Positions 23,151-34,262 of a DNA stretch of 64,000 bases are shown in pieces. Source of the DNA: Gnetum montanum (lineage: Eukaryota; Streptophyta; Gnetopsida; Gnetales; Gnetaceae); the NCBI GenBank assembly GCA_015680685.1, contig MNCI01020918.1, positions 1,153 through 65,152 on the forward strand, read 5' to 3'. Positions within the stretch are counted from its first letter, which is position 1; every line of letters starts with the position of its first letter. The position numbers were made by a program, and so were the translations under genes. The notes under the pieces are model-generated. The model saw only the letters and a list, made by a program, of their open reading frames with translations, did no database searches and was not told the origin of the DNA.

Positions 23151-25190
23151 TCTTACTTTATCAATTAATGCTTATATGAATATAGAAATAGTTGCATACA
23201 AATACTATGCTTTATTATGTTTTTCTAATAGAATTAAAGATTTAGTTAGCTCTATGACTTGTTTTCCCATCTTTCCAAAACCTTCTCATTACTAATTTTT
23301 TAATCGTATTTTAAATTACTTATTGTACTTGAATTTTAATACTTTATTTTTATAGTTATAATTTTTCTTCATGATACCATCCTTATTATTAAGGTTTTTC
23401 ATCTCTCATGAGATCATATTTTTATATTTCACATTCAAATAAAATATTAAAAAGTGATACATAGTCATAGTTTCTAATAGTAACATATTAGGTTCTAATG
23501 AAATTATTGTATACAAGATTCAAGTTTTGATCTCAAATTTATCTAAAAAGAATAATCTTTTCTAGTTTTCTTAGTTTCTTAAATTTCTATTAAGGCTTGA
23601 GAGAAGAGAGGGAACAAATAATGGTGTAAGGAGTATTGTTAAAACCTAAATTAGATGCGTATACTTTAAAATTAAACTAACATCAAAATTTTGTTGCATT
23701 TATATAAATCCAAAAGATCTATGAGACAAATTAACTTATACATATTATATTTACAATAGAGATATCTAATAGCCATGTCACTTGAAAAGTTCTATAAAAT
23801 TTTCTACAACTAACATAGCTAGAATACCTCATATAATGATTCACTAGAAGTTTGTCATTTTCTTCTATAGAAATATATTTTTCAACATTGTAATAATATA
23901 TATTACTTATCGTCTACTACAAGTAGTAAGTACCATAGACATATGTTGTACTTATTCTTCCATATTCTATTTTTAACATGTGAATTTGTTTTATATGTAT
24001 GAAGACTCAAAAGAAATTTTTTTTATTTTGTTGATTTTTGGCAACTTGATCTACTAGATGATATAAGTGGCTCAACTAAGAAAAATTGAATTTTTTTCTA
24101 ATTTTGTACTAATGATATCTTTACAATCAAGATGATTTTTAGGTTGATATTATACTTGTTCAAAAGTTTATTCTACAATCTATAAAATTATAAAATTTTA
24201 AATCAATTTGATGTTATTTGATAATTTAGATTTTTCCAAAAATAAATTGTCTTGGATAAAACTGTTTAGCATCCAAAATAAAAATTGGTGATTTGTAAGA
24301 TGAATATCTCTACAATCAGAGAGAGTTATAACATGAATAAATATTTCATAGAAAGCACTTTCAAAAATCTACTTTCTTGCAAAATTTAGAATTTATTTAT
24401 ATTGATTTGATTGTTGAAATTTCTTATAAAAAAGTATCCTCAAATGTGACTATTCAACTTCTTGAAATACAACAAAGTATAATCATGCAAATTTGATGAA
24501 TTGATGAATGTAATGAAGGATTAATTAATGTGATGAATAACTAATGAATTTGATGAATGTGGAGATAAATTTTGTAATCAAATAAATGTTCTTACTTCAT
24601 AAATTAAAATAAAACATAATATGTTTATGTATTTATACGTATTTAATGGGACTAGTGAAGGGACAAGTCCATTTTGTAGAAAATTGAGCTAAAAATTCAA
24701 GGGATGAGAGATTGTGGATATTCTCTAATTACATCCACCCATCAATTGTTTAATAAAAGTAAAAATAATAGAATTTCCTATCTTATGTTATGTGGCATAA
24801 TAATTCAAGTATAAATTACATGGCTTTGGTCCCTATTTGACAAAAATTCTATTTTGGAATCACCTGATCTTTGTCTTCCTTTAAGATTTTAGCTTTGACT
24901 ATGTGATTTTACTATATTTTCATATGTAGATATAGCCTTCTATTACCTAGAATTTGGGCATACTAATTTTTTTCTATGTCTTCCTTCTAAACCACAACAT
25001 GGACATTTGGAATGAGTGAAGTGAAGTTTCCAAAGTATATACTAGAACCAACAGTCCCTTGTTTAGGATGCACTTTGGAGTTGTAGCTTATCTTCAAATT
25101 TAATCAATCTTTAATTATTCTGAAAACTTTCTTAATTCTTTTTATTGTTGTTCTCCTTGGTTGAACTTCTATTTGCTAATTTTGAACTTT
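23151..25190. other. AT-rich stretch, no gene seen
   Basis: No frame above chance and no recognisable domain on either strand. A run of GATGAAT/AATGAAT words occurs near 24500-24570. Confidence 0.45.
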
Positions 25191-26063
25191 AGTAGTTTTT
25201 TTTGCCTTAAATGATCTTCTTCCTCTTTTGGTTGCTTTGGTAAGGTGGTTGAAGCTCCTTTACATTTTTGAATTTAATAGAGGTCAATTGACATCTTTCC
25301 ATTCTTAATGCATTTTTTCAATCTATGATTTTCTAGTGATAACAACTAGTGTTTCTTCTTTAAATAAATTATGTAGGCAATGTTCTAGGTTTTTTATTTC
25401 TTTATTTTTTTCATTCTTTAAAAGCACTTTTTTATTTTTCATATTTTTTGATTTTTCTATTTTTGGTAATGATTATAAATATTAAATCTACTCATGAAGC
25501 TTTTCAAACTTTTCTTTTGTATTATTTTGATCAAAAATAATCCAAAAGTTCTTTTTGAATATTAGACTATAATCATCATATGTTAACTGACTAATTCATA
25601 GTAATGATATTTGGAAATTAGACACATAATGAACATCATTGATTTCAAATTTATTTCCATCTTTCAAACTAATGATAATGTTTCCAACTTCTAATACATC
25701 TAATTTTCTTCCATCTTCAAGCTTACCTTTGTCAATGTCATTTGTAAATTCAATTTCATTAAAGTTATCTATCATTGATGTTATATGATTACTACACCCA
25801 CTTTCTAATAGCCACAAGTTTGAAGGGATTCTCTTGTTTTGATGATAAAAAGAAAATTGACTTGACACATATTTATCTTTAAGATTATGATTAGTCCCTT
25901 CTTTATTTTCTAAAACGTTATCTTGTATTTTTACTTTTTCAAGTTGGTGGTGCTCTTCTTTATTTTTTTTAACCTGTTATTTCAATTTTCTTCATTTTCC
26001 TTTCTTGATATTTTGTAGTTTCTAATTTTTATTAACAATAATTTGTACCCTCCTTGACATTTT
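25191..26063 (-). mobile_element. Ty1/copia fragment around a protease domain
   Basis: The minus strand holds a copia-type protease (25596-25868). Downstream near 25500-25340 is a Lys/Glu/Asn-rich piece that could form a coiled coil (KKVLLKNEKNKEIKNLEHCL), interrupted soon after by stops. The upstream part is cut off at 26064-26077 by the LINE insertion and should resume at about 30138, but gag there is too eroded to identify with confidence. Confidence 0.5.
25596..25868 (-). pseudogene. Ty1/copia aspartic protease domain
   Basis: The 90-codon open piece contains NLWLLESGCSNHITSM at residues 18-33, matching the W.LDSG.S.HMT active-site block of plant copia proteases; the catalytic Asp is Glu here (LESG for LDSG). 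KLEDGRKLDVLEVGNIII and INDVHYVSNFQISLL follow, matching V.LGDG....V.G.G...I and I.DVLYVP.L..NLLS. The substitution of the catalytic residue makes it inactive. The residue order is otherwise standard. Confidence 0.7.
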
Positions 26064-26077
26064 GTAGACTATGATTT
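26064..26077. repeat. Target-site duplication at the LINE 3' end
   Basis: GTAGACTATGATTT directly precedes the T-run (poly(A) on the minus strand) and matches GTGGACTGTGATTT at 30124-30137 at 12 of 14 bases. The two differences are both A/G. Confidence 0.7.
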
Positions 26078-26088
26078 TTTTTTCGGAA
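26078..26088 (-). other. Poly(A) tail of the LINE
   Basis: A run of T on the plus strand (A on the minus strand), next to CTCAACCTTTTTCCG in minus sense. The other LINE copy ends in a closely similar way, CTCGACCTTTTTC before its A-run. Confidence 0.7.
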
Positions 26089-26513
26089 AAGGTTGAGTGT
26101 ATTAATTCTAGAAAAAAAATGCAGCTATACATATGTACAGCACAGGCCAGAGCTGCTGGCCCCATGCCGCCCAAAGGAGCACCCGAAAACAAATCCCCAG
26201 CCCGGCCCTGCCGCGGCAACCCCATGGGCTAGCCTTCCTTGAAGGGGTCGTTATCTGGTGGACAACCGCCAATCAAAAATTATAGATGATACCAAGGTTA
26301 CCCCTTCTCTGAGGTGTCCTCCCCCCCCCCCACAGGCTATCTACCGAGAGAATTGTGCATGGACTGTTGATTGGTGGTGACCAAGTGCATGCTATGACCC
26401 GGCTGCCCTGGCCTAGCCTCCAGGCGACGTTGATTTTCCTCAACAATCTGTCTGATGCCTGTCATGTGGTTCTGGAGGACGCCTTCAATCCAGACCAGCG
26501 TTTGGATGGTCGA
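26089..26513 (-). other. LINE 3' untranslated region
   Basis: Matches the 3' tail of the second LINE (46385-46620) in outline: GGGGCCAG..., then GCTGTAC..TGTATAGCT and a T-rich stretch before the A-tail. It contains a run of 12 C at about 26321-26332 (G on the transcribed strand). Frames at 26022-26225 minus and 26355-26579 plus are not genes. Confidence 0.55.
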
Positions 26514-27135
26514 CTAGTTAGGGGATGTGGATTGTTGCCCTCTCGTGTTGCCAAAGGTATGATCTTTTATTGTTGGTGAGTCCGCCTCCAGGTTTGGTCT
26601 CAAAGGTTCTTGGTCCTGGAAGGTACCTGCTATCATATTAACCGCCTCATTAGACTCCCACCTCTTTTGCTTATGTTGTTGCCCCATGTTCAAAAACCAG
26701 TGCCTGGAAATCGTGAGTTGGAGGCCAGTCGCAGGAGACTTGAGGTGGACATAAGGATTCATAGCAATGTTGATTTCCTGCCAGAGCTTACGGGTTTTGC
26801 CAGCAAGCACGACCGTTGGAGGGAGAGCCCCCTTTTTAAAGATACAGTCGTTCCTGGCCTTCCACAGAATTTAGAGGGCAGCCAGCATCAGGGAGTTGCT
26901 GGAGAAATCTGGGGACGGGAGGCCGGTTGTATGCCAGAAATTCCTGGTCACGTTGCACTCATGTACGAAGTGCCTTAATGTTTCTGTGTGTTGGTTACAC
27001 AGGGGGCAATTGGGAGTGATTGCCAGGCCATGCGTCTGCAGCAAGGCTCGGACAGGGAGGGCCTGATGAAGGATTAGCCATCCAAAGGCTTTGATTTTCT
27101 CGGGGATAATGCCCTTCCAGAGCCGCATCCAGCGA
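26514..27135 (-). pseudogene. LINE ORF2 C-terminus with zinc-finger segment
   Basis: The piece 26871-27128 reads MRLWKGIIPEKIKAFGWLIL, then a Cys/His cluster (NCPLCNQHTETLRHFVHEC) and W, the zf-RVT pattern found after RT in plant LINEs (C..C...E...H...C). A following piece (26514-26810) carries the basic end of ORF2. The segment between this and the RT frame (27135-27435) is broken by G-run expansion and frameshifts. Confidence 0.7.
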
Positions 27136-27435
27136 GGGTCGGTCGGGAATTGTTTCTAAAGGAGTTGCCTAGGATGCAAGGAGATCTCATCAACGATGTC
27201 CAAAGACCTGACATGTGTGCACAACTGCCTCCAAACGTGAGAATCAGTGCTGGACATGGTCCAAGGGTGATATTTCTGCCGCAGGATTTGCTCCAGAGGG
27301 AGGGGTCCTCGTATGATGCGAAAATTCGTCGGAGAAGTCTCTAACGCCCTAAGGCAGCTTCAACAGCGAAGGGGAGGATTCCCACCCCCCCTCCCCCCCC
27401 CGTGTTGCAAGGTCGTGTTGTTTTGGCCCATGCCA

Positions 27436-28599
27436 CTAGGTGCATCTTTGTCCCTCCCTACCGCCTGACCACATGAAATCGCGGATGATTGCATCGATTT
27501 TGGTGGCGACTCCAGCAGGCGGAGAGGCCATCGATGCAGCAAACCTTGCCATGGACGCAAGCACCGTAGAGGCCAGAATGATTTTCCCTTTTTGAGACAG
27601 GAAGCTATTCGTCCAGAGAGTTGTGCATTTTTGAATTCGCATAATGAGGGCCTGCCAAGTCTGTAATCTATGCCAGTTGTGAATGGGGATTCCCAGATAT
27701 TTATCGTCTTCCTCTCCTAGTAGGATTCCCAGGATTTGGATGATTTTGCTGCGAATTGCTAGGGAGGTGTGCGTGAAAATTAGCGCTGATTTCCTGGTGT
27801 TGGGTGCCAGCCCCACTTCCTGCTGAAACCGATGCAGCGCCCGTGTCAACGCCTGGGCTTGCGGCACCGCGGCCCTGGTGAAGATCATGGTGTCATCCAC
27901 ATAATGGGTAGTGAGGCAGGGGATGCCGTGCATATTGAGCCCCTGGACCCCTTCTTCGGCACAAAATGTTTGCAGGAGGTCCATCATCATCAGAAACAAC
28001 AACGGGGAGAGGGAGTCACCTTGACGACGCCCCCGTCCGATCCTGTGAAAACCCCATAGGTGGCCATCAATGTCTAGCGAGAAACGCCCTCCACGTTGGA
28101 TCTGCAGGCAGAGCTCCACAAAGTCCTTGTTGAAGCCTTTCGCTTGCATTACCGTTCTCAGAGCTGCCCAACTCACGGAGTCGTAGGCCTTGGTGATGTC
28201 TAGTTTGATGCACAGGCCTGAGAGTTTTGCAATCTGAAGGGAGTGCTGAATTTCCTGTAGCAGTAGGACTTGGTCTTGGAGACGACAGCCCTTTATAAAA
28301 GCAACTTGGTTTTTACCCACTAGGCGAGGCATGAGGGGCCACAGCCGGGCCACAAGCATGTGAGAGAACAACCGCATCAATGAATTACAGACTCCGATGG
28401 GACGAAAATCCCCTGGGGATGTGGACGAATCCATTTTTGACAGCAGGACCACGCGAGAGCAGTTGATTTCTTTGCGAACCTGTTGCCACGCAAGCATGCA
28501 GTTAAACGCTTCGAGCAGGTTCACCCCCAACATGGCCTCAAATTCACGGAAGAATTCAATGGGCCACTCGTCTGGCCTTAGGGCCTTGTTTGCCTGCAT
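27436..28599 (-). pseudogene. LINE ORF2 reverse transcriptase domain
   Basis: Open for 387 codons. RT blocks in order: KALRPDEWPIEFF (usually KAPGPDGWP, so Gly-Pro-Asp-Gly is altered), RVVLLSKMDSSTSPGDFRPI, QVAFIKGCRLQDQVLLLQEI, IKLDITKAYDSVSW (motif A Asp present), GRRQGDSLSPLLFLMMMDL, HYVDDTMIFTRA (motif C, the usual FADD reads YVDD, both Asp present), RKSALIFTH and KYLGIPI. It ends in a frameshift at WSGGREGQRCT; the continuing frame would read HLVAWAK. The second LINE is shifted at the same place. Confidence 0.85.
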
Positions 28600-28623
28600 A
28601 TTCTACAGAGCGTTTCTGAGTTC

Positions 28624-28881
28624 CTAGAGAGTGAATGGTTGCAGAAGACGAGCATTATCTGCCGGATTTAAAATTTTCTGCATAGGCACTGAGATCGGGA
28701 CAGTGGGCTGCCACTTCCAAACCTGCTGCCAATACTGCAGCAGCTTGTCCGCGCTAGAGTTAGGGTGCGTTGGGTCACCCTGCAGGAAGTGCAGCAGCGG
28801 GCGTTGGCGTGTTCCGCGGTGTGCCTTCGCCATTGCAAGAAAAAACTTCGTATGCCAATCCCCTACCCTCAGCCACTGCAC
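28624..28881 (-). pseudogene. LINE ORF2 linker between endonuclease and RT
   Basis: The open piece begins MQWLRVGDWHTKFFLAMAKAH, the conserved W...GD.N..FFH..A block between the nuclease and RT in plant LINEs. It continues to LLQPFT, where the RT N-terminus should start. A stop near 28624 separates it from the RT piece. Confidence 0.75.
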
Positions 28882-29759
28882 CCTTGCCCATTGGCGCTAG
28901 TATTCTTCTTCTTCTTGGTGCAGTAGTTGGAGTTTAGCCTGGAGGGAGAGCTCCTCGCAGGTATGGTCGGCCCCTTGCTCCTGTTGCTGCTGAATTGCTT
29001 GCAATTTGGCCTGGATTTGGGTTCGAGACCCTTTGAAACTATATTTTTCTGCTCAAACCGGAATGGGCGGGGGCTCTGAGGAACATCACCCGTCATCTGG
29101 CAGATGATGGGTCGATGGTCAGAGGCCATCTGAGCCACACCGAATGCCTGGATATTCCAATCGGTCATTAGAGCATTGCTGACCCAGACTCGGTCAATCC
29201 AAGATTGAACCTGCGCTGTGCCTTGTCTGCGATTACTCCAAGTATACTTGCAACCTGCGATTTCCATGTCAGAGAGATGCTGACGCTATAACAGGGCAAG
29301 AAATTTGGGTGCCCCTGGGGGTTCCTCCATGCTTTCACCAGTCTTTTCCCAGCTGTAGAGTCGTTGGTTGAAGTCTCCAATCAGTAACCACCTGGCGTTG
29401 TGAGGTATTAGCTCAGCCACCCACGAAATTTCCTGAAGATGGCCTTGCCAATCCTGAGGGCCGTACACATTGGTGATTCACACGCCTGTCCCTGGCAGGT
29501 GCACTGTGATGCACCAATCAGAGGTGTCAAGAACATATGAATCCATCTTGGTGAGTACGGCGATGCCTCCCGCGCGTCCCCTGCTGGCCACCAGGTGGCT
29601 GTGCCACCTTGGCCATTGTAAAATATCTACTTCTGTCTGTTGTAGCTTTGTTTCTTGTAAACACACAATATCGCATCTCTCATCGCATACCATACTTTGC
29701 AGGGTATGGCACTTGTATGGGGTACCCTAGCCCCTGCAATTCCATGAGAGGACCTTCAT
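28882..29759 (-). pseudogene. LINE ORF2 apurinic-like endonuclease domain
   Basis: The nuclease nicks target DNA to prime reverse transcription. ATG at 29759 starts MKVLSWNCRG, then a TAG where the other LINE copy has CAG. Next come CDIVCLQETKL (catalytic Glu), WLLIGDFNQRL (29286-29468), YTWSNRRQG and IDRVWVSN, and ASDHRPI (the SDH catalytic triplet; 28869-29267). Catalytic residues E, D and H are kept. Breaks: TAG after CRG, one before ITNVYG, a stop after FLALL, and a deletion of roughly 110 bp after PFRFEQ that shifts the frame. Confidence 0.85.
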
Positions 29760-29785
29760 GGAGATTGGATGTGGTGGTAAACTTC

Positions 29786-30123
29786 CTAGAGTGTGGGCTG
29801 CACTCCCAAATCAACGAAGAGCTGTGTGGCCTTGTGCCAATGGGTGTTGTTGTCTAGGCGACCCACCTTGGTTGCTGGCAGGGAAACCACCATCCCCCGA
29901 GTGTGAGGCAGGCTTGGCCCTTTGGGGCTGGGCTGAGCTAAGCCTCTACTGGTGTTTAGCCAGTTTGGGCCGGTGGTGGTGACCAATCATCCTATGCAAG
30001 GCCCTCCTCCCCAGACGTGGGCATGTGCGGTGATCCCTGGAAGCCTTGCTTCGCTTCAATCCTTGCTTAGGTGCTCGCCTGGCTGGGGTCCCCAGCGGCC
30101 AGGGGCCCTGCACCCATCAGCAC
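29786..30123 (-). pseudogene. C-terminal end of LINE ORF1
   Basis: Reads NWLNTSRGLAQPSPKGPS, then KVGRLDNN.HWHKATQLFVDLGVQPTL before a stop. The longer LINE has NWINTSRGSVQLSSPPKEK and KATQLFVDLGVQPTL at its ORF1 end. ORF2 starts 26 bases after the stop, the same spacing as in the other copy. The rest of ORF1 is missing because of 5' truncation at about 30123. Confidence 0.75.
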
Positions 30124-30137
30124 GTGGACTGTGATTT
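30124..30137. repeat. Target-site duplication at the LINE 5' end
   Basis: GTGGACTGTGATTT, 12 of 14 bases identical to 26064-26077. Confidence 0.7.
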
Positions 30138-30831
30138 GGGTTATATTTTATTTCATATTTCTCTTAGATATACTACAACATTTGATTACTTGTTTTCATA
30201 TTTAAAATAGCATTTCTCATTTTCCCATAAATTGAATTACATATAATTTCTTTAGCTATTTCTTATTCCTTGATTATTTTTTAAATTTCCTTCTTAATTT
30301 TTTATTTACTATTTTTGGTATTTAACAACATTTTTCTACAATGCTCTAGATGGCATCAAAATCCACTAACTTCTATGTTAACTTTGTCATACCTTAAAAT
30401 TTTTTGTACAATCATAGACAATGGAACATGCTAGAAAATTATTATTTGTATCTCTAATGGCTTTGTGCTTAGCTCAAATAGAAATTTTTGATTTTTTAGA
30501 TATATAAAGATTCAAAAAAATTTATTTTATAAACTTTGATTTTAGATGTATACTTAATTATATAAAATAAACTATTATTAACTTAATTACTTAAATACAT
30601 GTAACATTGAAATGCTTTTAAACTCATAATACATGTGAAATATTATAGGCAAAAGCATTATAAAATCAATACTTAAGTGCCATTAATGCATAATCTAATT
30701 CATAATCAAAGTTCTCAAAACACATAGGAAGCACACACTTATCATTATAATTCTTTAAAGAAAATTCATAAAATAAAAGCTTTTATGCGCTTCCTAATGA
30801 TAAATAAAATTCATAATTCTTTAAAGAAAAT
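30138..30831. other. AT-rich stretch, no gene assigned
   Basis: It should be the continuation of the copia fragment interrupted by the LINE, read on the minus strand; Lys-rich pieces there are too eroded to name. A 23-bp unit, ATAATTCTTTAAAGAAAATTC, recurs at about 30749-30845, exactly where the neighbouring RT frame breaks off. Confidence 0.4.
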
Positions 30832-31560
30832 TCATAATTCTTTAAAGTTCATAAATTGATGTTCTTTTAGAATTTCCATTTTAGTTTTCAAATGTTCGAT
30901 ATGCGCTTCTCTTAATTTAGAATAAACAAGTATATCATCCATAAATACTATAACAAATTGATTAAGATATTTACGAAAAATATTATTCATTAATGCCATA
31001 AATGTTGCAAGTGCATTAGTTAATCCAATCAGCATCACAACAAATTCATATAATCCATATCTGGTTCTGAAAGAAGTTTTCTCAATATCTTTCTCCTTAA
31101 TCCTTATTTGGTGATATCTTGATTTTAAATCAATTTTTGAGAAATAACATGCACCTATAAGTTGATCAAATAAATCACCAATTCTAGGTAAAGGATAAGT
31201 ATTTTTAATCATCACTTTATTCAATGCTTTGTAATCGATGCATGATCTTAGAGTACCATCTTTCTTTTTGATGAATAGAACTGATGCACCCTAAGGTGAT
31301 ATGCTAGGTCTAATTTTTCCTTCTTCCAATAATTGGTCTAATTGTACTTTTAATTCTCTTAATTTTGAAGTAGAAAATCTATAAGGAGCTTTTGAGATAG
31401 GTTGTGTACTAGGAAAAATATCAATGACATGTTCAACAATTCTTTTTGGAGGTAATTCTCCAGTTTCACCAAATACTAAATCTTTATATTCTTTAAGTTT
31501 ATTGGGGATCTCAACGCTCAAAAATTTTTGAGGTTGGACTACTTTAACAACCAACAATAT
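30832..31560 (-). pseudogene. pol: Gypsy reverse transcriptase, truncated
   Basis: Two open pieces (31291-31557 and 30832-31224) are separated by one stop where Trp is expected (SISP.GASVLF). Blocks: [76 protein letters not shown] (Asp kept), [19 protein letters not shown] (usually MPFGL.NA) and [11 protein letters not shown] (both catalytic Asp kept). The frame ends after [12 protein letters not shown], where LYAKFSKCEFW would be expected. No RNase H follows. Confidence 0.85.
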
Positions 31561-31587
31561 AGCACCTTTTTTGACTAATCTTTTAGC

Positions 31588-31995
31588 TTACTTAATAATT
31601 ATCGTATGAATTTTCTTTGCTATTCCTATCCCTCTTAGAACCTTCACTTCATCAATGGTTGGAACTTTTAAAATATGAATTCCAAAGGGGGTAGTAGCAT
31701 CAAATTTTTGCAGGAAAGACATTTCTAAAATTGCATCAACATCACCTAGTTCAAATTCAAAAAATTCATAAATGAAGGACATATTTTGTAAAATAAAGTT
31801 TATTTTTCCATACCTGGTATGTTTGCTCACAGTTATTCCATCTGTCAGTTCTATCTTAATAATTTTCTTGGAAGGGAGACTTAATTTTAATAAATTAATT
31901 AACTTTGGAGAAATAAAGTTATTGTTGGCACCACTATCAATCAAAAATTTAATTTTTTTACCATCAATTAAACCTTCAAAAATCAGTAAAGCAAA
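31588..31995 (-). pseudogene. Gypsy retropepsin domain
   Basis: LIDGKKIKFLIDSGANNNFISPKLI carries the DSGA active site (Asp intact, usual DSGAT.NFIS form). The open piece 31588-31944 continues through IKIELTDGITVSK and ELGDVDAILEMSFLQKFD, matching the flap and the G.D.ILGM.WL segment (LGM changed to LEM). The frame here is unbroken for 118 codons. Confidence 0.8.
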
Positions 31996-32099
31996 TAGAA
32001 ATTTTCACAAAGCTAATTTATTTGATGCACATATCTTCTTGATGGCTATTGTAGTGACTGGAAGTTTTCCTTTGTTCACGTTTGGGTTTGGTTTCTAAT

Positions 32100-33234
32100 T
32101 TCTGATTTGGTTGGTCCTTTGTATTTTTGCTTGAAATTTTGGACAATCTCATTTAAGATGATCCTCACCACAAAAGAAACATCTAGATCCTAATTGAGCT
32201 TTTTTTGTTGGTGTATCTTCTATCATTGCTTGTGGAAAAGGGCTTTGTCAAAAAGTTACTTGTTGAAGGGTCACTCATATCTAATTTGATTCCTCATAAT
32301 CCTTAGCAATTCTATATGTTTCATCAATAATTTGAGGATTATGGGCTCATGTTTGTGAACGTAATTGAGCATGTAATCCTCCAATGAATTTCGAAGCTAA
32401 TTCTCCCTCATCCCAGTGACTTACATATCGAGAAAGATCATAAAATGATTTGTAGTAATCATCTACAAATCATTTTCCCAACCTTAACGAATCAAATTTC
32501 ATTTTACACTGTTTGCGAAAAGAATTGGGAACAAATTTTTGCTCAAAATCTCGACAAAAATTAAGCCAATTTGTAATCAAACCTTGAGATCTCAGACCAT
32601 TCCACCATGTTGCTATAATTCCTCTTAAATACAAAGAGATAACTTCTATATGTTCATGACTTAACAAGTTCAACATATTAAAGTAATTTTTCATTATATC
32701 AAGCCAATCCTTTTCCTTAGCACTAGATCCAAGGGCTCCATCATAATGATCTAATTTTACATTCTTAGCATGCACTTGTGTCAATGATTCTCTAGATGGA
32801 TTAAGCCAATTCCCATATCCTTCACTCTTGATTTCAGTTCTACGATCTACAAGGTGGATTTTAGTATCCTATCCACTAACAAGTGGAGGTTGTGTTTGTT
32901 GTGGATTCCTAATGAAAGGTTGATCTTGATGTTTTGCTCTAGGTAGACCATGGATACGATTGGAGGGTTGAATAAGATGGTTGGTTAATTGCTTGATGGA
33001 GTTGGCAAAGAAATCTATCTTTTCTTGTACTTTAGACCATTTTTCCTCTAAATTCTAGGACAATTTCTTAATTTCTTTATACATATTTTGCATCTCTATT
33101 CCGAACCCTTGGTTGGAGTGTCAAAGTTCTTTTTGAACATCCCTAATCTCATTAATTTTTTTTTCAAGGGCATTCATTCGATCATTAACTTGGGCTTCCA
33201 TTTCTCTCCAATTTATTCTTTGAGTTTTGGACAT
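32100..33234 (-). pseudogene. gag: Gypsy gag with N-terminal coiled coil and zinc knuckle
   Basis: ATG at 33234 starts MSKTQRINWREMEAQVNDR, followed by a heptad-like helical region to about 33000, a Pro/Gln-rich linker, and the gag core in the open piece 32470-32784. That piece has VKLDHYDGALG, EKDWLDIMKNYFNML, YLRGIIATWWNGL and FCRDFEQKFVPNSFR, typical of the retrotransposon gag family. The zinc knuckle CFFCGEDHLK.DCP lies at about 32145-32190 with a stop where a basic or aromatic residue is usual. Three to four stops interrupt the frame. Confidence 0.8.
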
Positions 33235-33826
33235 TAGTAAATTGAAAAAATCAAGTATGTTTGAGAATCCTTAGCCTCTATGGCCCTTTTATGGGATTCA
33301 AAATCATTTAGTCAGTTGTGGAAGAAGTTGAAACTGTTATGGATTTCTCACTGAATCTTAATTATTTTGGGACCTAAATCAAGGAATTAAAAGTTAATTT
33401 TTTGTAATACAAAAGCTAAATTTGACGATTCCGTTGTGTTTGGAAGGTCCAAATTTATTGGAATCGATTTTTGTTTGGTTGAAAATGGACTCCAAATTCA
33501 AAAGTTAGAGCCATTTTAAGTTTTCTTACTTTTTCACATTTTTTGAGACTTCCAAAGAGGTCACCCATTCGAGTTCTACTCTAGGACATGCACACTTAAT
33601 GACAAAATATTTATTCATGTTACTACCATAATGCTAATTTATATTTTTGTAAATAATTGAGTGCATATTTATTCTTAAATTAACACTATCAGCGCAGAAA
33701 TGTTTTTTTGAAAAATTTTCGTCAATTGATAGGAATTTCAAAATTTTTGCCAATTATTGAAAAAATTCAATTTTTCTGTTAATTGACAAATGATCGATTT
33801 AGGGTCCATGCGGTGGCTGGAAGGTG
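33235..33826. other. Upstream of gypsy gag, no gene seen
   Basis: No primer-binding site or LTR end was found immediately upstream of the gag ATG. Composition is ordinary for the window. Confidence 0.4.
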
Positions 33827-33960
33827 GTGATGGGTGGCACAAGAGAGGCAATGATAGGTAGCATGAAAGGCGGTGATGGGTAGCATGGGAGGTGGTGTTA
33901 GGTGGCATAGGAGGCAGTGATGAGCAACGTGGGACGTGGTGATGGGCGATGCAAGCAGGC
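33827..33960. repeat. 22-bp G-rich minisatellite, about 6 copies
   Basis: Units of the form GTGATGGGTAGCATGGGAGGTG, each 22 bp (first unit 24 bp), repeat about six times. The overlapping His/Pro-rich minus-strand frames (33738-34010, 33779-34096) are translations of this array. Confidence 0.75.
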
Positions 33961-34092
33961 GTGCAATGGCAGTGGTAAAAATAGTGATGGAAAAAATAGT
34001 GGTAGCACAAATGACGTCAAAAATGAATTTTTGTTTGCTCCAATTGGGATTGGTAGTTAGGGCTAGATTTCTTAGGCCACAGCCCCCCCTTT

Positions 34093-34262
34093 CCATAGTT
34101 GGCTATAGTTGGTCGTGGCTTGATCGCGGCTAGCCACAGCTGGTCATGGCTTGACCATGGCTAGCTGCAACTAGCTGTGGCCTAATCACGGTTGACCGTA
34201 GCTGGCCACGACTTCGCTATAGCCTAGTCATGGTTGATCGGGCCTGGTCACGACTTGGCTAT
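34093..34262. repeat. Short tandem repeat, about 10-bp subunits in about 31-bp units
   Basis: TGGTCATGGCT / TTGACCATGGC / TAGCTGTGGCC variants follow each other without spacer for about 170 bp. Frames over it (33936-34133) are repeat translations. Confidence 0.65.

Larger units (their letters stand above)
26078..30123 (-). mobile_element. 5'-truncated L1-type LINE
   Basis: A GC-rich island in AT-rich DNA. On the minus strand it carries the C-terminal end of ORF1, then ORF2 with endonuclease, RT and a CCHC-type zinc-finger segment, ending in a 3' untranslated tail and a short poly(A). It lacks most of ORF1, so it is 5'-truncated as expected of target-primed reverse transcription. Flanking 14-bp repeats (26064-26077, 30124-30137) are the target duplication. 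It belongs to the same family as the LINE at about 41.5-46.6 kb, in opposite orientation. Confidence 0.9.
30832..33234 (-). mobile_element. Ty3/gypsy fragment: gag, protease, truncated RT
   Basis: On the minus strand gag starts at 33234 and is followed by a zinc knuckle, retropepsin and RT, in single-polyprotein order. RT stops at about 30832 soon after the YVDD-equivalent box, so the RT thumb, RNase H and integrase are missing. RT wording is closest to chromoviruses in my reading, but no chromodomain is left to confirm this. Its 5' LTR may be the one at 37290-37797, with the PMD-like gene between. Confidence 0.8.

Noticed and set aside
26610-29982. Plus-strand frames across the first LINE (for example 26610-26978, 28631-28900, 29470-29730)
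   Set aside because: Antisense to recognisable nuclease, RT and zinc-finger sequence on the minus strand.
33738-34096. His/Pro-rich minus-strand proteins
   Set aside because: Translation of the 22-bp minisatellite; no start context or conserved domain.
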